25,597 nt of DNA, from IMG/VR virus record IMGVR_UViG_3300048929_000531, positions 1 through 25,597 of that record; one strand, 5' to 3'. Below the pieces are notes generated by a model. It was not told where the DNA came from, ran no database searches, and saw only the letters and a list, made by a program, of their open reading frames with translations. Shown here one piece after another: positions 14,631 through 21,225 of this stretch (within the stretch, counting starts at the first letter, position 1; each line of letters begins with the position of its first letter). Origin of the DNA: a virus. The position numbers and the translations under genes are program-made.

Positions 14631-14909
14631 CTATTTCCCCTGCAGCAGGATCTCGACGATGCGGTCGGCGTCGAGCCGGTCGATCGCTTCGGTCTCGACG
14701 GCGCGGCCCAGACGGTCGAGCCACTCAGGCCGCATGCGGCGGCATTTCGTGCCGCCGTCTTTGGAGAGCGTCCGGTCGGGATGGTCGTACTCGACAAGCT
14801 CGCCGAGCTGGCCGCCCTTCGCGACAAGGTCGCAGATGATGTCGGCCAGCTTGAATCCGCGCGGGCCTTCGGCCGACAGCGTCCAGAGGAGTCGCTCAAG
14901 ACCAGCCAT
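14631..14909 (-). CDS. Hypothetical phage protein, 92 aa
   Basis: Starts at ATG 14907-14909, overlapping the end of the upstream gene by 14 nt, and ends 68 nt before the replication gene, the one clear gap in the early operon. The product is helical and mixed in charge: [31 protein letters not shown], a basic middle KDGGTKCRRMRPEWLDRL, and DADRIVEILLQGK at the end. There are no Cys pairs or known motif. Position suggests an early or replication-associated role. I do not recognise it. Confidence 0.6.
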   Translation of the reverse strand: MAGLERLLWTLSAEGPRGFKLADIICDLVAKGGQLGELVEYDHPDRTLSKDGGTKCRRMRPEWLDRLGRAVETEAIDRLDADRIVEILLQGK

Positions 14910-15414
14910 TGAAGCCTCGGCTTTGCAAAGCCGGCTTCCGCGGCTCGTCGGGCCCGGCCAGGCGCCTATCGAGCGCGCTGCGGCCAGGCGCAGGGTCGCC
15001 GAACAAGCCGCCCGTCAGGCCGCGCTCGGCGATCCTGGCGCGCAGTTCGGCCTCGGCCCGCAGGACCTCGAGCGCAGCGGTACGGCGGCGCAAAGCAATG
15101 TCTGCCGGCGCCGGCACGGCGACCAAAGGTGGGGCGACCGGCTTGACCGCCTCCGGCACCGACGGCCGCGCCGGCTTCGGCGCCGGCAGCGGAGGCGGCG
15201 CGGCGCGGATTGGCTTCGGCCCATAGCGCCCGGGCTCTTCAGGACGCTGCTGCGCTTTGTTGAAGGCGCGCAGCCGATCGTAATACTGGACGATGCAGGA
15301 GCCGCGCGTGCGGCCAGGCATGCGCGCAGCGACCGCGTCCCATTTCAGCCGCTCGACGTCGCGCAGATGCAACAGCCGGTCGCGTTCCTTTTGGGTCCAG
15401 CGCGGCTGCTTCAT
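14896..15414 (-). CDS. Myb/SANT-like DNA-binding protein, 172 aa
   Basis: Residues about 3-50 resemble a Myb/SANT fold: [36 protein letters not shown], with spaced aromatic/Trp-like positions (W6, W25) and the last helix [15 protein letters not shown] ('gRt..qc..ry...L'). This suggests DNA binding, often seen in phage early proteins. The middle (about 60-110) is Pro/Ala rich and probably disordered. The C-terminal part is a basic, Arg/Leu/Ala-rich helix ([21 protein letters not shown]). Start ATG at 15412-15414 overlaps the upstream stop (ATGA). Could regulate early transcription or bind origin DNA; unproven. Confidence 0.72.
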   Translation of the reverse strand: MKQPRWTQKERDRLLHLRDVERLKWDAVAARMPGRTRGSCIVQYYDRLRAFNKAQQRPEEPGRYGPKPIRAAPPPLPAPKPARPSVPEAVKPVAPPLVAVPAPADIALRRRTAALEVLRAEAELRARIAERGLTGGLFGDPAPGRSALDRRLAGPDEPRKPALQSRGFNGWS

Positions 15415-15626
15415 GCCGGCACGCCCTCGAGTCTGGCGTCGCAGAGCGGCGTCGCATCGCTGCGGATGCGCTCCTCGTCGCGCCACCATTCGATCCAGTG
15501 CACGTCGCGGCCGCCTTCCTGCTCATGGCGCGAGACCTTCACCAGTTCGCAGCGAACACATTGCCGCTCGGTCTTATAGGCGCCGAACCGGACTGGCTCC
15601 CCCCAACGGTGACGGGTGGAGTTCAT
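15411..15626 (-). CDS. Small Cys-containing hypothetical protein, 71 aa
   Basis: Starts at ATG 15624-15626 (overlaps the upstream stop as ATGA) and overlaps the Myb-like gene by 4 nt. It begins [15 protein letters not shown] and contains [18 protein letters not shown], a CxxC pair like a zinc knuckle half, then [12 protein letters not shown] with two Trp, and a third Cys near the C-terminus (PLCDARLEG). A single CxxC followed by His and Cys may bind one metal ion. Similar tiny 'CxxC..l' proteins are common in Rhizobiales phages. No function known. Confidence 0.65.
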   Translation of the reverse strand: MNSTRHRWGEPVRFGAYKTERQCVRCELVKVSRHEQEGGRDVHWIEWWRDEERIRSDATPLCDARLEGVPA

Positions 15627-15928
15627 TGCTCCTCGCCTTCCAGCAGGTCGCCCTGCTGCTCCAGCTCGGCGGCGCCGGCGTAGTTCATGGCGATCAGGGC
15701 GCGGGCGACCAGGTGCCAGACGTGGATGCGCAGGCGCGGATAATCCTTGACCTCTCCGGAGCGCTGGCATTCGCCGCGGTTGAGCTGTTCGCGTGATCGG
15801 CCCCGCAGCGTCTCGACGGCGTAGCGTGCGAGCGCCTTGGTGCCCCCGGCGTTGCGGATCCGCATGCGCGCGATCTCGGTGACCTGGCGCGTGATGGCAG
15901 AGTGGAGTTCGACGCGAATGACGATCAT
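15623..15928 (-). CDS. Hypothetical early phage protein, 101 aa
   Basis: ATG at 15926-15928 overlaps the upstream stop (ATGA), and the end overlaps the next gene by 4 nt. The sequence starts [24 protein letters not shown] and is mostly helix with a basic central part ([20 protein letters not shown]), then [21 protein letters not shown] and an acidic end ([13 protein letters not shown]). The first block, beta-strand followed by helix, resembles many small phage proteins that begin 'v.i.veL.sa..g...elgr..I.n'. Role unknown. Confidence 0.6.
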   Translation of the reverse strand: MIVIRVELHSAITRQVTEIARMRIRNAGGTKALARYAVETLRGRSREQLNRGECQRSGEVKDYPRLRIHVWHLVARALIAMNYAGAAELEQQGDLLEGEEQ

Positions 15929-16110
15929 CGCTGCGACCTCCGCACCCGTGCCTCAAGGCAATCGCGCCGGCGCTCGATCGTCGTTGAATCTACGACGTCG
16001 GCGAGCGTTTTGCCTAAGTTGGCGCCGCGATGGCGCCAGCCAAACCAATACCCACCCATGAAGCTTGCGAACGCTGCAACCGCGAGCAGCGCGATCAGAG
16101 GCTGGCTCAC
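15925..16110 (-). CDS. Small single-pass membrane protein, 61 aa
   Basis: Start is GTG at 16108-16110, overlapping the stop of the DUF7768-like gene (GTGA). Residues about 4-25 form a transmembrane helix ([21 protein letters not shown]), after which the protein is basic and soluble ([18 protein letters not shown], then [15 protein letters not shown]). No signal-peptidase site is clear. Might be a superinfection-exclusion or other membrane phage protein, but the sequence does not decide. Confidence 0.55.
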   Translation of the reverse strand: MSQPLIALLAVAAFASFMGGYWFGWRHRGANLGKTLADVVDSTTIERRRDCLEARVRRSQR

Positions 16111-16481
16111 GATGCCGACGCCTCTTCAATCGACCTGTACTCAACGGTCACCCCGTGAAACTTGGCCAGGCTGATGCCCGCGGCCATGCCGATCGAGATC
16201 CCGCGATCGGTATAGACGACGACCGCATCGGCGAGATGCATCCACGCGTGGCCAGCATTGATGCCGTGCGACCGTTCGTTGCGATCGTCGTCGTTCAGAA
16301 TGCCTTGCTGCGTATAGAGCAGATGCGACGCGAGTGGCGCTTCACCCCGCAGCAGCGCATCGCGCACGCAAGCGCGGGCATACGCAACGTTGGCGTCGAC
16401 ATCGCCAGCAAATGGTGACTCGAGGATCACGCGGCGCATATCGCGCGGTGCGATCGTGTGATGCTTCTCGATTACGGTCAT
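16107..16481 (-). CDS. DUF7768-like protein (nucleoside-deoxyribosyltransferase-like fold), 124 aa
   Basis: Features: MRRVILESPFAGDVDANVAYARA at about residues 15-37, PLASHLLYTQQGILNDDD at about 50-67, RSHGINAGHAWMHLADAVVVYTDRGISIGMAAGI at about 72-105, then VEYRSIEEA. This 'ESPfaG....N..Ya.a....r.GE.p.asH.ly.q' pattern fits phage proteins I know as DUF4406/DUF7768-like, related to nucleoside 2-deoxyribosyltransferases with a Rossmann-like fold. Enzyme activity is not shown; it might act on modified nucleotides. Start ATG 16479-16481 chosen over an upstream ATG at 16526 because it overlaps the previous stop (ATGA). Confidence 0.8.
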   Translation of the reverse strand: MTVIEKHHTIAPRDMRRVILESPFAGDVDANVAYARACVRDALLRGEAPLASHLLYTQQGILNDDDRNERSHGINAGHAWMHLADAVVVYTDRGISIGMAAGISLAKFHGVTVEYRSIEEASAS

Positions 16482-16666
16482 TGCCCCACAACCCCTTTGA
16501 TGCGCGCCTCGTTGGTCTGCAGCCAACGCAAGGTGTCGATCGCGGCCTCGAGGCGCTTGATGTGAAATTCCGCGACCGAACGGCTCATCTTGCCGCGCGT
16601 GATGCGGCGCTCTTTCAGCTCCAGCTCGACGGCGTCGACCTGTTGAGACAGCGAGAACTTGTTCAT
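16478..16666 (-). CDS. Small helical phage protein, 62 aa
   Basis: Begins at ATG 16664-16666 (overlaps the ParB/MT-A70 stop as ATGA). The product, MNKFSLSQQVDAVELELKE followed by RRITRGKMSRSVAEFHI and a helix with IDTLRWLQTNEARIKG, is charged and almost wholly helical, likely a coiled-coil dimer. Small proteins with this exact flow (start 'fsl..Qi..ve.el..R...y', end '...a...Tl.wl...e..i') are common in early regions of alphaproteobacterial phages. No known function. Confidence 0.7.
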   Translation of the reverse strand: MNKFSLSQQVDAVELELKERRITRGKMSRSVAEFHIKRLEAAIDTLRWLQTNEARIKGVVGQ

Positions 16667-18642
16667 GCCCGCGCCCCCTCCCCTTTCGCCGCCGGCAATT
16701 GCCCGACGATTAGCGCCAGGAAGGCGCGGCCCTCGTCGGTGACGAAGACTGACGTCGTGGTGGCCGAGGCGAAGCCGGCGCCGATCGCGTTGCGCATGAT
16801 CGACCATTCGACCTCCTGGCCGGCGTCGATCGCGAGCAGCGTCGCCTGCAGTTCGATCTCGTCATCGGTCAGCGGCAGGCGCGTCTGCAGCCTGTCGTCG
16901 ACGACCTCCGCCGGCGCACGGTCGCGGCGCGTGACGTCCATCTCGCCTTGCAGGTCTGGCCGCGACGCTTTCTTCGGCTGATCCTGGAAGCGCAGGAAAT
17001 CCGGGATGCCGCCGTCGTCAGGGAATTTGAAACGTCCAGGTCGGTTCGCCGGCGGCGCGGCGTCATCGGTGCGGCCCGCAGGGGCGGCATCCGAAACGAC
17101 TGTCCCACACTCGGCCGGGGCAACACCGGCCGGAGGGGCTGGACGATCGACGGCGCGCGAAGCTTCGCCGCCGTCCGCAATGGGTGAGGACGCGCCGCCA
17201 TGGCTATCCGGCGCGTCCTCGTCCGATGTCCGGCCATCGGCAACCCTACTAACAGGCGCTTCCATACCTGCCGGCTCGCCCTCGAGAGCCGGACCGTCGC
17301 CTGCGTTCGCTTGGGAATGTTCGGGCGCATCAAAGCCCCAGGCGGTCCAGCCTGGGCGCGCGCGCCGCGCGTTGAATTCCACTTTCGGCATCGAGGGCCA
17401 GTGGAATTCAACGATCTCGTGAATGTTGGCCGGCTTCTCCGAATGCTCGCCGACCGGCGCGGAGAAGTTGCTGCGGAAACGCGCGACGGCCGGCGCCACC
17501 ACCTTGCCGCGGACGCCGACCAGGACGATTTCGTGCTCGCCGGTGAACCAATAGCCAGGACCGCGGGCCTCACCGGGGCGCTCCTTGTTCCAGACCAGGC
17601 TAGTGACGTAGCGGAAGCCCTGCAGCTCCATCACGCGGATGGCGATGGCGAGATGCGGGATTGTGGTCCACTTGAACAGGACGCAATCGTCAGCCAGGCA
17701 GGCGAAGCGCTCGGCGCAGCGGGCGACGATATCCTCCGGGCTATGCGCATCCTCGGCGGTCTCGTAGTGCATCGACGGATGCCGCTCGACACCGGTCTTG
17801 CGCGACCACGGCTCGTGGTCCCATTCGAAATCCTCGATCGCGACGCCGAACGATTTTTCCGGCAGCGCCTGCAGCTTGCGGCCGAGCTGCTGCTCGCGCT
17901 CGGCCCGCTTTTCCTTCTTGGCGGCGACCTTCTCGGCCCGGATCTCCTTGATGACGGGCGCCAACGCCTTTTTGACCTCGGGCAGCAACCTGCCCTCGGC
18001 ATCGCGCGGGAGCGTCCTGACGATCTCCGCCTGGCGCTCAGCCGGCTCCTGAGCGATATCGGCGGCCGCCGACACCGCAATCTGCCCCGCCCGAACCGCT
18101 TCGGTTATTTCAGGGATCGCATCCCGCTTAACAACCTTGGCGCGCTCTACGGATGCCCGACTGGCCTGGGCCAGGTTGGAGGCTACCTCAATTGAGGTAC
18201 CCTCGCTGTGCTGGTTGCCGCCGACCCTCAGATCCGCCAGGTCGGCCGCGAGCATTGCTCGTTGTCCGGGATCGAGATGGCGCCGGGTCAGGTTTTTCGA
18301 CACCACGTAGGCCAGCGGGTCGCCATCGATCTCCGGCCAGAACCGAATGAAGACCGTATCGTTAGTGGTATCGAGCAGATCCTCGAGCAAGAGGATCGTT
18401 CCGGCCCTCTTGCCCCAACCGGGGCCGAGCGGCTCTTGCGTCGACACCAGCCACACCAAGGCCCGATAGCGGTTGCGACCGTCGAGGATCTGGAAATTGC
18501 CCTGCCCCTCGCCGTTCGCCATATCGATCAGAAGCACGCGGTCGAGCAGACCATTGATCCGGATGTCATCCGCCAGGTCATAGAATTCCTGGCCGTCGAT
18601 CAGCGGGAACAGGTTGGCGTACTGGTGAAATGCAAGGGTCAA
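16663..18642 (-). CDS. ParB-like domain fused to MT-A70-type methyltransferase, 659 aa
   Basis: Three parts. Residues about 1-200 are ParB-like (FPLIDGQEFYDLADDI, ILDGRNRYRAL at 52-62). About 255-440 is an MT-A70-type adenine methylase: FGVAIEDFEWDHEPWSR (motif IV at 271-274 reads DFEW instead of the canonical D/N-PPW or DPEW), VLFKWTTIPHL, LVWNKE, HSEKP at 400-404, and VEFNARRARPGWTAWG near its end. Residues about 445-620 are Ala/Pro/Asp-rich and probably disordered; 620-659 is a folded-looking tail. A charged coil (about 230-255) joins domains. The start is TTG at 18640-18642, overlapping the HNH stop as TTGA. No better start is present. The changed motif may lower activity or change target. 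Confidence 0.82.
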   Translation of the reverse strand: MTLAFHQYANLFPLIDGQEFYDLADDIRINGLLDRVLLIDMANGEGQGNFQILDGRNRYRALVWLVSTQEPLGPGWGKRAGTILLLEDLLDTTNDTVFIRFWPEIDGDPLAYVVSKNLTRRHLDPGQRAMLAADLADLRVGGNQHSEGTSIEVASNLAQASRASVERAKVVKRDAIPEITEAVRAGQIAVSAAADIAQEPAERQAEIVRTLPRDAEGRLLPEVKKALAPVIKEIRAEKVAAKKEKRAEREQQLGRKLQALPEKSFGVAIEDFEWDHEPWSRKTGVERHPSMHYETAEDAHSPEDIVARCAERFACLADDCVLFKWTTIPHLAIAIRVMELQGFRYVTSLVWNKERPGEARGPGYWFTGEHEIVLVGVRGKVVAPAVARFRSNFSAPVGEHSEKPANIHEIVEFHWPSMPKVEFNARRARPGWTAWGFDAPEHSQANAGDGPALEGEPAGMEAPVSRVADGRTSDEDAPDSHGGASSPIADGGEASRAVDRPAPPAGVAPAECGTVVSDAAPAGRTDDAAPPANRPGRFKFPDDGGIPDFLRFQDQPKKASRPDLQGEMDVTRRDRAPAEVVDDRLQTRLPLTDDEIELQATLLAIDAGQEVEWSIMRNAIGAGFASATTTSVFVTDEGRAFLALIVGQLPAAKGEGARA

Positions 18643-19127
18643 AACGGGATCTCCGCCGGTTGCGGCCGCGGGCCGAGGCTGGCGACGAGACCGCGGACGA
18701 TGTCATCGAGAGAAGGGATTGCCGATCGCGGGCCGCCGTTGCGGGCATTCTGCCGGCGCGTGGCCCAGCGCAAATTGGCGCGGCGATTATCAAGCGTCTG
18801 GCGGTTGATGTGGTCGACGTGATGCGACCCCTTGAACCGCTCGGAACGCGGGTCGGCGACGATCTGTATCTCGCGATGCATGCGCAGCGTGGCGCGGTCG
18901 ACCCCGACATTGCGCTTGCCGTACTTCTGCCAGGGCGTGCGCGAGCCCCAGCTGACGTTCCAAACGTTCGCCGACAGCCAGTCGTAATCCTCGGCGTCGA
19001 CCAAGCACCAGATGTTCTCCCGCGCCGACAGCACGATGCGGCGCCAAGGCGTCCATGACAGGTCGATCAAGTCGGCGGAGACCTGCTCGAGCTGCTGCTT
19101 GCGCGAAGTGACGAACGAGCCGTGCAT
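18639..19127 (-). CDS. HNH endonuclease, early region, 162 aa
   Basis: Free-standing HNH nuclease. N-terminal half resembles the AP2/NUMOD-like DNA-contact part: RIVLSARENIWCLVDAEDYDWLSANVWNVSW, then TLRMHREIQIVADPRS. The nuclease core is SHHVDHINRQTLDNRRANLRWATRRQNARN (about 97-126), giving the HNH His in VDH, the Asn in LDNRRANL and the N of RQNARN, the typical HNH_3 layout. It may act as a homing-type nuclease or join in phage DNA processing. It overlaps the GapR-like gene by TGATG and ends in TTGA with the methylase gene. Confidence 0.88.
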   Translation of the reverse strand: MHGSFVTSRKQQLEQVSADLIDLSWTPWRRIVLSARENIWCLVDAEDYDWLSANVWNVSWGSRTPWQKYGKRNVGVDRATLRMHREIQIVADPRSERFKGSHHVDHINRQTLDNRRANLRWATRRQNARNGGPRSAIPSLDDIVRGLVASLGPRPQPAEIPF

Positions 19128-19726
19128 CAGGCGACGGGCTCCTCATCATCCTCGTCGACCTCGTCCGGATCACGCGCATGATCGCGTGAGCGGCGCTCGG
19201 CACGATCGGCGGCGGCCTTGACCGGGTCATCCTTCGGCACGATCGACAGCACGGTCGCCGACGACTTAATCGCGCGGCCGGTCTTTTCCGGCTTCGGCGC
19301 GACATACTCCTCGGCGAACGACTTGCCGTCCTCGGTGCGCCAGAGCCGCATCGGCTTTCCGCCGAGCCGGGCGATGATCTCGCCGTTGACCGGGACGAGC
19401 TTCTGCAGCGCGTCGATCAGCTGGTCGCGCCCCATCTCGTCGTGCACCAGCGCGGAGATCTGTTCGTGCAGCGGGCTTTCCGCGGCCATGCCGAGCGCGT
19501 GCATGTAGGTGCCGTCGATCGCATCCCACTCCGCGATCTCGGCGGACTCCTTTTGCCGGCGCTTGATGATGCGCCGCATCGACTTGGTGTCGTACCCCTT
19601 CGCCTTGGCCTCGGCGAACAGCGCGCGCTGATCATCGCCGAGCGCCTTCCGCTCCTCGGCGATCCGCTCGATGCGCTCGATATAGGCCTTCAGCTCCTCG
19701 CGGGCCTCGGTGCGGAGTGACGTCAT
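19127..19726 (-). CDS. GapR-like (DUF2312) DNA-binding protein with extra C-terminal domain, 199 aa
   Basis: Residues about 10-62 (EELKAYIERIERIAEERKAL through YDTKSMRRIIKRRQKE) are a good match to DUF2312, the GapR family of alphaproteobacterial nucleoid proteins that bind overtwisted AT-rich DNA during replication. In this phage copy the domain is followed by about 130 more residues, with LHEQISALVHDEMGRDQLIDAL and a strongly charged tail ending DEDDEEPVA. GapR proteins are normally about 90 aa, so the extension is unusual. Start MTSLRTEARE at 19724-19726 is preferred to the far-upstream ATG at 19885. Upstream is a coupled 11-aa mini-ORF. Confidence 0.82.
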   Translation of the reverse strand: MTSLRTEAREELKAYIERIERIAEERKALGDDQRALFAEAKAKGYDTKSMRRIIKRRQKESAEIAEWDAIDGTYMHALGMAAESPLHEQISALVHDEMGRDQLIDALQKLVPVNGEIIARLGGKPMRLWRTEDGKSFAEEYVAPKPEKTGRAIKSSATVLSIVPKDDPVKAAADRAERRSRDHARDPDEVDEDDEEPVA

Positions 19727-19758
19727 AGGGCGACCTCGACAGACAGAAGCCGATCCAT
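19723..19758 (-). CDS. Coupled 11-residue mini-ORF (MDRLLSVEVAL)
   Basis: An ATG at 19756-19758 shares its A with the stop of the upstream HTH gene (TGATG), and its TGA at 19723-19725 overlaps the start of the GapR-like gene (ATGA). The peptide would let ribosomes pass from one gene to the next by termination-reinitiation. It is too short for the usual annotation, so it is kept at low confidence. Confidence 0.4.
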   Translation of the reverse strand: MDRLLSVEVAL

Positions 19759-20141
19759 CAGAGCCCCTCCTCGAGCGCGGCCAGGCGGCGCGCGGTTTCA
19801 GCCGCCTGCTTGCGCAGGCGCGCGACTTCATGCGTGCGGCGGACGTTTTCGGCCCATGGATGTTTGCAGTCGGCTGTGAGCGCATCGAGCACGCGATCGC
19901 CGATGTCGCTGCAAATCAGGCGCGCGAGCGCCTCACCATCAGGCGCCCCGGTGCCGGCGATCCAGAACTCGCAAATGCGAGTATGGCGGCCGGCCCGGGA
20001 GGCAAGATTCTGCGCCAGCTTCTTCGGGAAAATCCCGCGCAAATCCGCAATAACCGGCGCGAACCACAGATGAGATCGTCGGGATCGTCCGATCTTTTCA
20101 TCGGTCCCTTTTTTTGACGTTCCTGCGCGGGTGGGGCTCAT
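19758..20141 (-). CDS. HTH transcriptional regulator of the early operon, 127 aa
   Basis: Residues about 24-90 resemble a phage HTH domain: WFAPVIADLRGIFPKKLAQNLASRAGRHTRICEFWIAGTGAPDGEALARL, which has the 'k.a.nLA..tg.s.RtcerWl.G...P.g.a...L' flow of known alphaproteobacterial phage regulators. The last part RRTHEVARLRKQAAETARRL is a coiled coil. ATG at 20139-20141 overlaps the upstream stop (ATGA). It lies second from the control region, where a Cro- or CII-like regulator would be expected. The N-terminal 20 residues are basic and may be disordered. Confidence 0.72.
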   Translation of the reverse strand: MSPTRAGTSKKGTDEKIGRSRRSHLWFAPVIADLRGIFPKKLAQNLASRAGRHTRICEFWIAGTGAPDGEALARLICSDIGDRVLDALTADCKHPWAENVRRTHEVARLRKQAAETARRLAALEEGL

Positions 20142-20377
20142 GAAGGCACCCGCTCGGGACGCGCTACGCTCTCCGGCCAAACCGCGCCATCGGGCCAGTT
20201 TGAGGAAAACCAACTCATGGTCTTTTCGAAGCGCCGGACCTGGATGTCGGCACCGGCCTCGATCGCCAACAGTTTCTTGGTGTCCCTAAGCGCGCGCCAG
20301 CTAACGGTGGAGAGGTCGATGCCCTCTGCCCTTCCGTAGGCCCGCGCGACAATCAAAAGCGAATCTATGGCGCTCAT
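20138..20377 (-). CDS. First gene of the early operon, small protein, 79 aa
   Basis: Begins at ATG 20375-20377, 11 nt after the nearest operator. Its product MSAIDSLLIVARAYGRAEG, RALRDTKKLLAIEAGADIQVRRFEK, then MSWFSSNWPDGAVWP, resembles small proteins encoded first in the lytic operon of Rhizobiales phages ('...v.ayc.a.g...s.ls..algdgk...rl..g..vt.rt.ek...wfs.nWP.g..WP'). Part of it may be an HTH (residues about 15-45). A Cro-like role is possible because it is the first gene facing the repressor across the operators. Unproven. Confidence 0.68.
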   Translation of the reverse strand: MSAIDSLLIVARAYGRAEGIDLSTVSWRALRDTKKLLAIEAGADIQVRRFEKTMSWFSSNWPDGAVWPESVARPERVPS

Positions 20378-20388
20378 GATTGCCGTTC

Positions 20389-20464
20389 AACAGTAATTTT
20401 ACCGATTCGGTCAACGGTAATGTTACCGTTTCCCACCGGATTACCGGCCAGTCAAATTACCGAC
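20389..20464. promoter_or_regulatory. Left operator region: at least three sites between the early operon and the repressor
   Basis: Sites: 20389-20406 AACAGTAA-TT-TTACCGAT; 20413-20430 AACGGTAA-TG-TTACCGTT (perfect 8-bp arms); 20447-20464 GCCAGTCA-AA-TTACCGAC (weak); plus one lone half-site TTACCG at 20441-20446. They fill the 89 nt between the divergent starts of the early operon (20377) and repressor (20467). The same sequence recurs on the other side of the repressor gene. They should bind the CI-like repressor. Exact -10/-35 boxes here were not convincing. Confidence 0.8.
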
Positions 20465-20466
20465 CC

Positions 20467-21144
20467 ATGGATAACCTCAAGAAAATCGTTGCGAGGATTG
20501 ACAAACGGCTAGCAGCGGTCGGGCTGAAAGCCGCCACCGCGTCCCGTCAGGCAGGGCTTAGCGAGAGCGCGATTTACAACATGAAGCGTGGCGCAAAGGG
20601 GAAAATCGCCACGCGAGGTGCCAATGCCGCGACATTTATCGCCCTTGCCCCTGTACTTAAAACGACACCGGCATGGCTAATGTCAGGTGAAGGTCCCGAG
20701 GTTGCTGAACCGGATCCTCACATCGAAAGCGGCGCAATTCTGCCCGACCCTCCGCGCAACGGTCGTTTTGTGCGAATTGTCGGCTATGTTGGCGCGGGAA
20801 GCGCCGCCCACTATTACGCTATTGCCCAAGGAGACTACGAAGAGGTGGAAGCCCCTATCGGAGCTAGCGATCAAACGGTCGCGGTAGAAATCAAAGGCAA
20901 GAGCTTTGGCCCGCTCCTCGATTCCTGGCTGGTGTTCTACGAAGATGTCAGGTCACCAATTTCCGATGACCTGCTCAACCACACCTGCGTGATCGGCCTC
21001 AGTGACGACCGAATCCTGATCAAGGAGGTCCGACGGGAGCGCGACGGTAGTTATACGCTACTCTCAAATTCGGACGAACCTCCTATCCGAAACGCACAGA
21101 TTGAGTGGGCCGCAAAGGTAACCGGTCTTCGACCGAGGCGGTGA
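20467..21144 (+). CDS. CI-like phage repressor with S24 peptidase domain, 225 aa
   Basis: Keeps the prophage silent. N-terminal residues about 15-75 are an HTH domain (ATASRQAGLSESAIYNMKRG, then ALAPVLKTTPAWLMSG, the usual 'tPaWLl.G.g' end). Residues about 100-220 are an S24/LexA-like part: IVGYVGAGSAAHYYA with a probable Ala110-Gly111 cleavage point, VEIKGKSFGPLLDSWLVFY with Ser at about 146, and DRILIKEVRRERDGSYTLLSNS with Lys at about 186. Ser and Lys are both present, so RecA-stimulated self-cleavage is plausible, although GKSFGP replaces the common GDSMxP. Start at 20467 was chosen as the upstream ATG at 20380 would read through the operators. It has no strong ribosome-binding site, since operators lie right before it. 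Confidence 0.88.
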   Translation: MDNLKKIVARIDKRLAAVGLKAATASRQAGLSESAIYNMKRGAKGKIATRGANAATFIALAPVLKTTPAWLMSGEGPEVAEPDPHIESGAILPDPPRNGRFVRIVGYVGAGSAAHYYAIAQGDYEEVEAPIGASDQTVAVEIKGKSFGPLLDSWLVFYEDVRSPISDDLLNHTCVIGLSDDRILIKEVRRERDGSYTLLSNSDEPPIRNAQIEWAAKVTGLRPRR

Positions 21145-21189
21145 AACGGTAATTTTACCGTTTTTTGTTGACGCAGTAAAATTACCGAT
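21145..21189. promoter_or_regulatory. Right operators: two repressor sites after the repressor gene
   Basis: 21145-21162 reads AACGGTAA-TT-TTACCGTT, a perfect palindrome in its 8-bp arms that starts right at the repressor stop. 21172-21189 reads CGCAGTAA-AA-TTACCGAT, closely matching the weaker left site. The first palindrome is followed by T6 and could also act as an intrinsic terminator of the repressor message. Confidence 0.8.
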
Positions 21190-21196
21190 ATAGATA
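21168..21196 (+). promoter_or_regulatory. Probable rightward promoter for the integrase operon
   Basis: TTGACG (21168-21173), 17-nt spacer, TAGATA (21191-21196). The second right operator lies inside the spacer, so repressor bound there would block polymerase. It would transcribe 21226 to 23379, meaning the small genes, excisionase-like gene and integrase are under repressor control. Confidence 0.7.
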
Positions 21197-21221
21197 GTCT
21201 CCGTTTTGTTCTAACGGAGAC
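21197..21221 (+). promoter_or_regulatory. Perfect hairpin covering the ribosome-binding site of the first rightward gene
   Basis: GTCTCCGTT / AACGGAGAC (9 bp, 7-nt loop). The 3' arm holds GGAG, the ribosome-binding site for the ATG at 21226. The structure could hide the site in the mRNA, or the DNA palindrome could be an operator for a second regulator. If transcription starts near 21203, only part of the 5' arm would be in the RNA. Confidence 0.5.
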
Positions 21222-21225
21222 TTAT

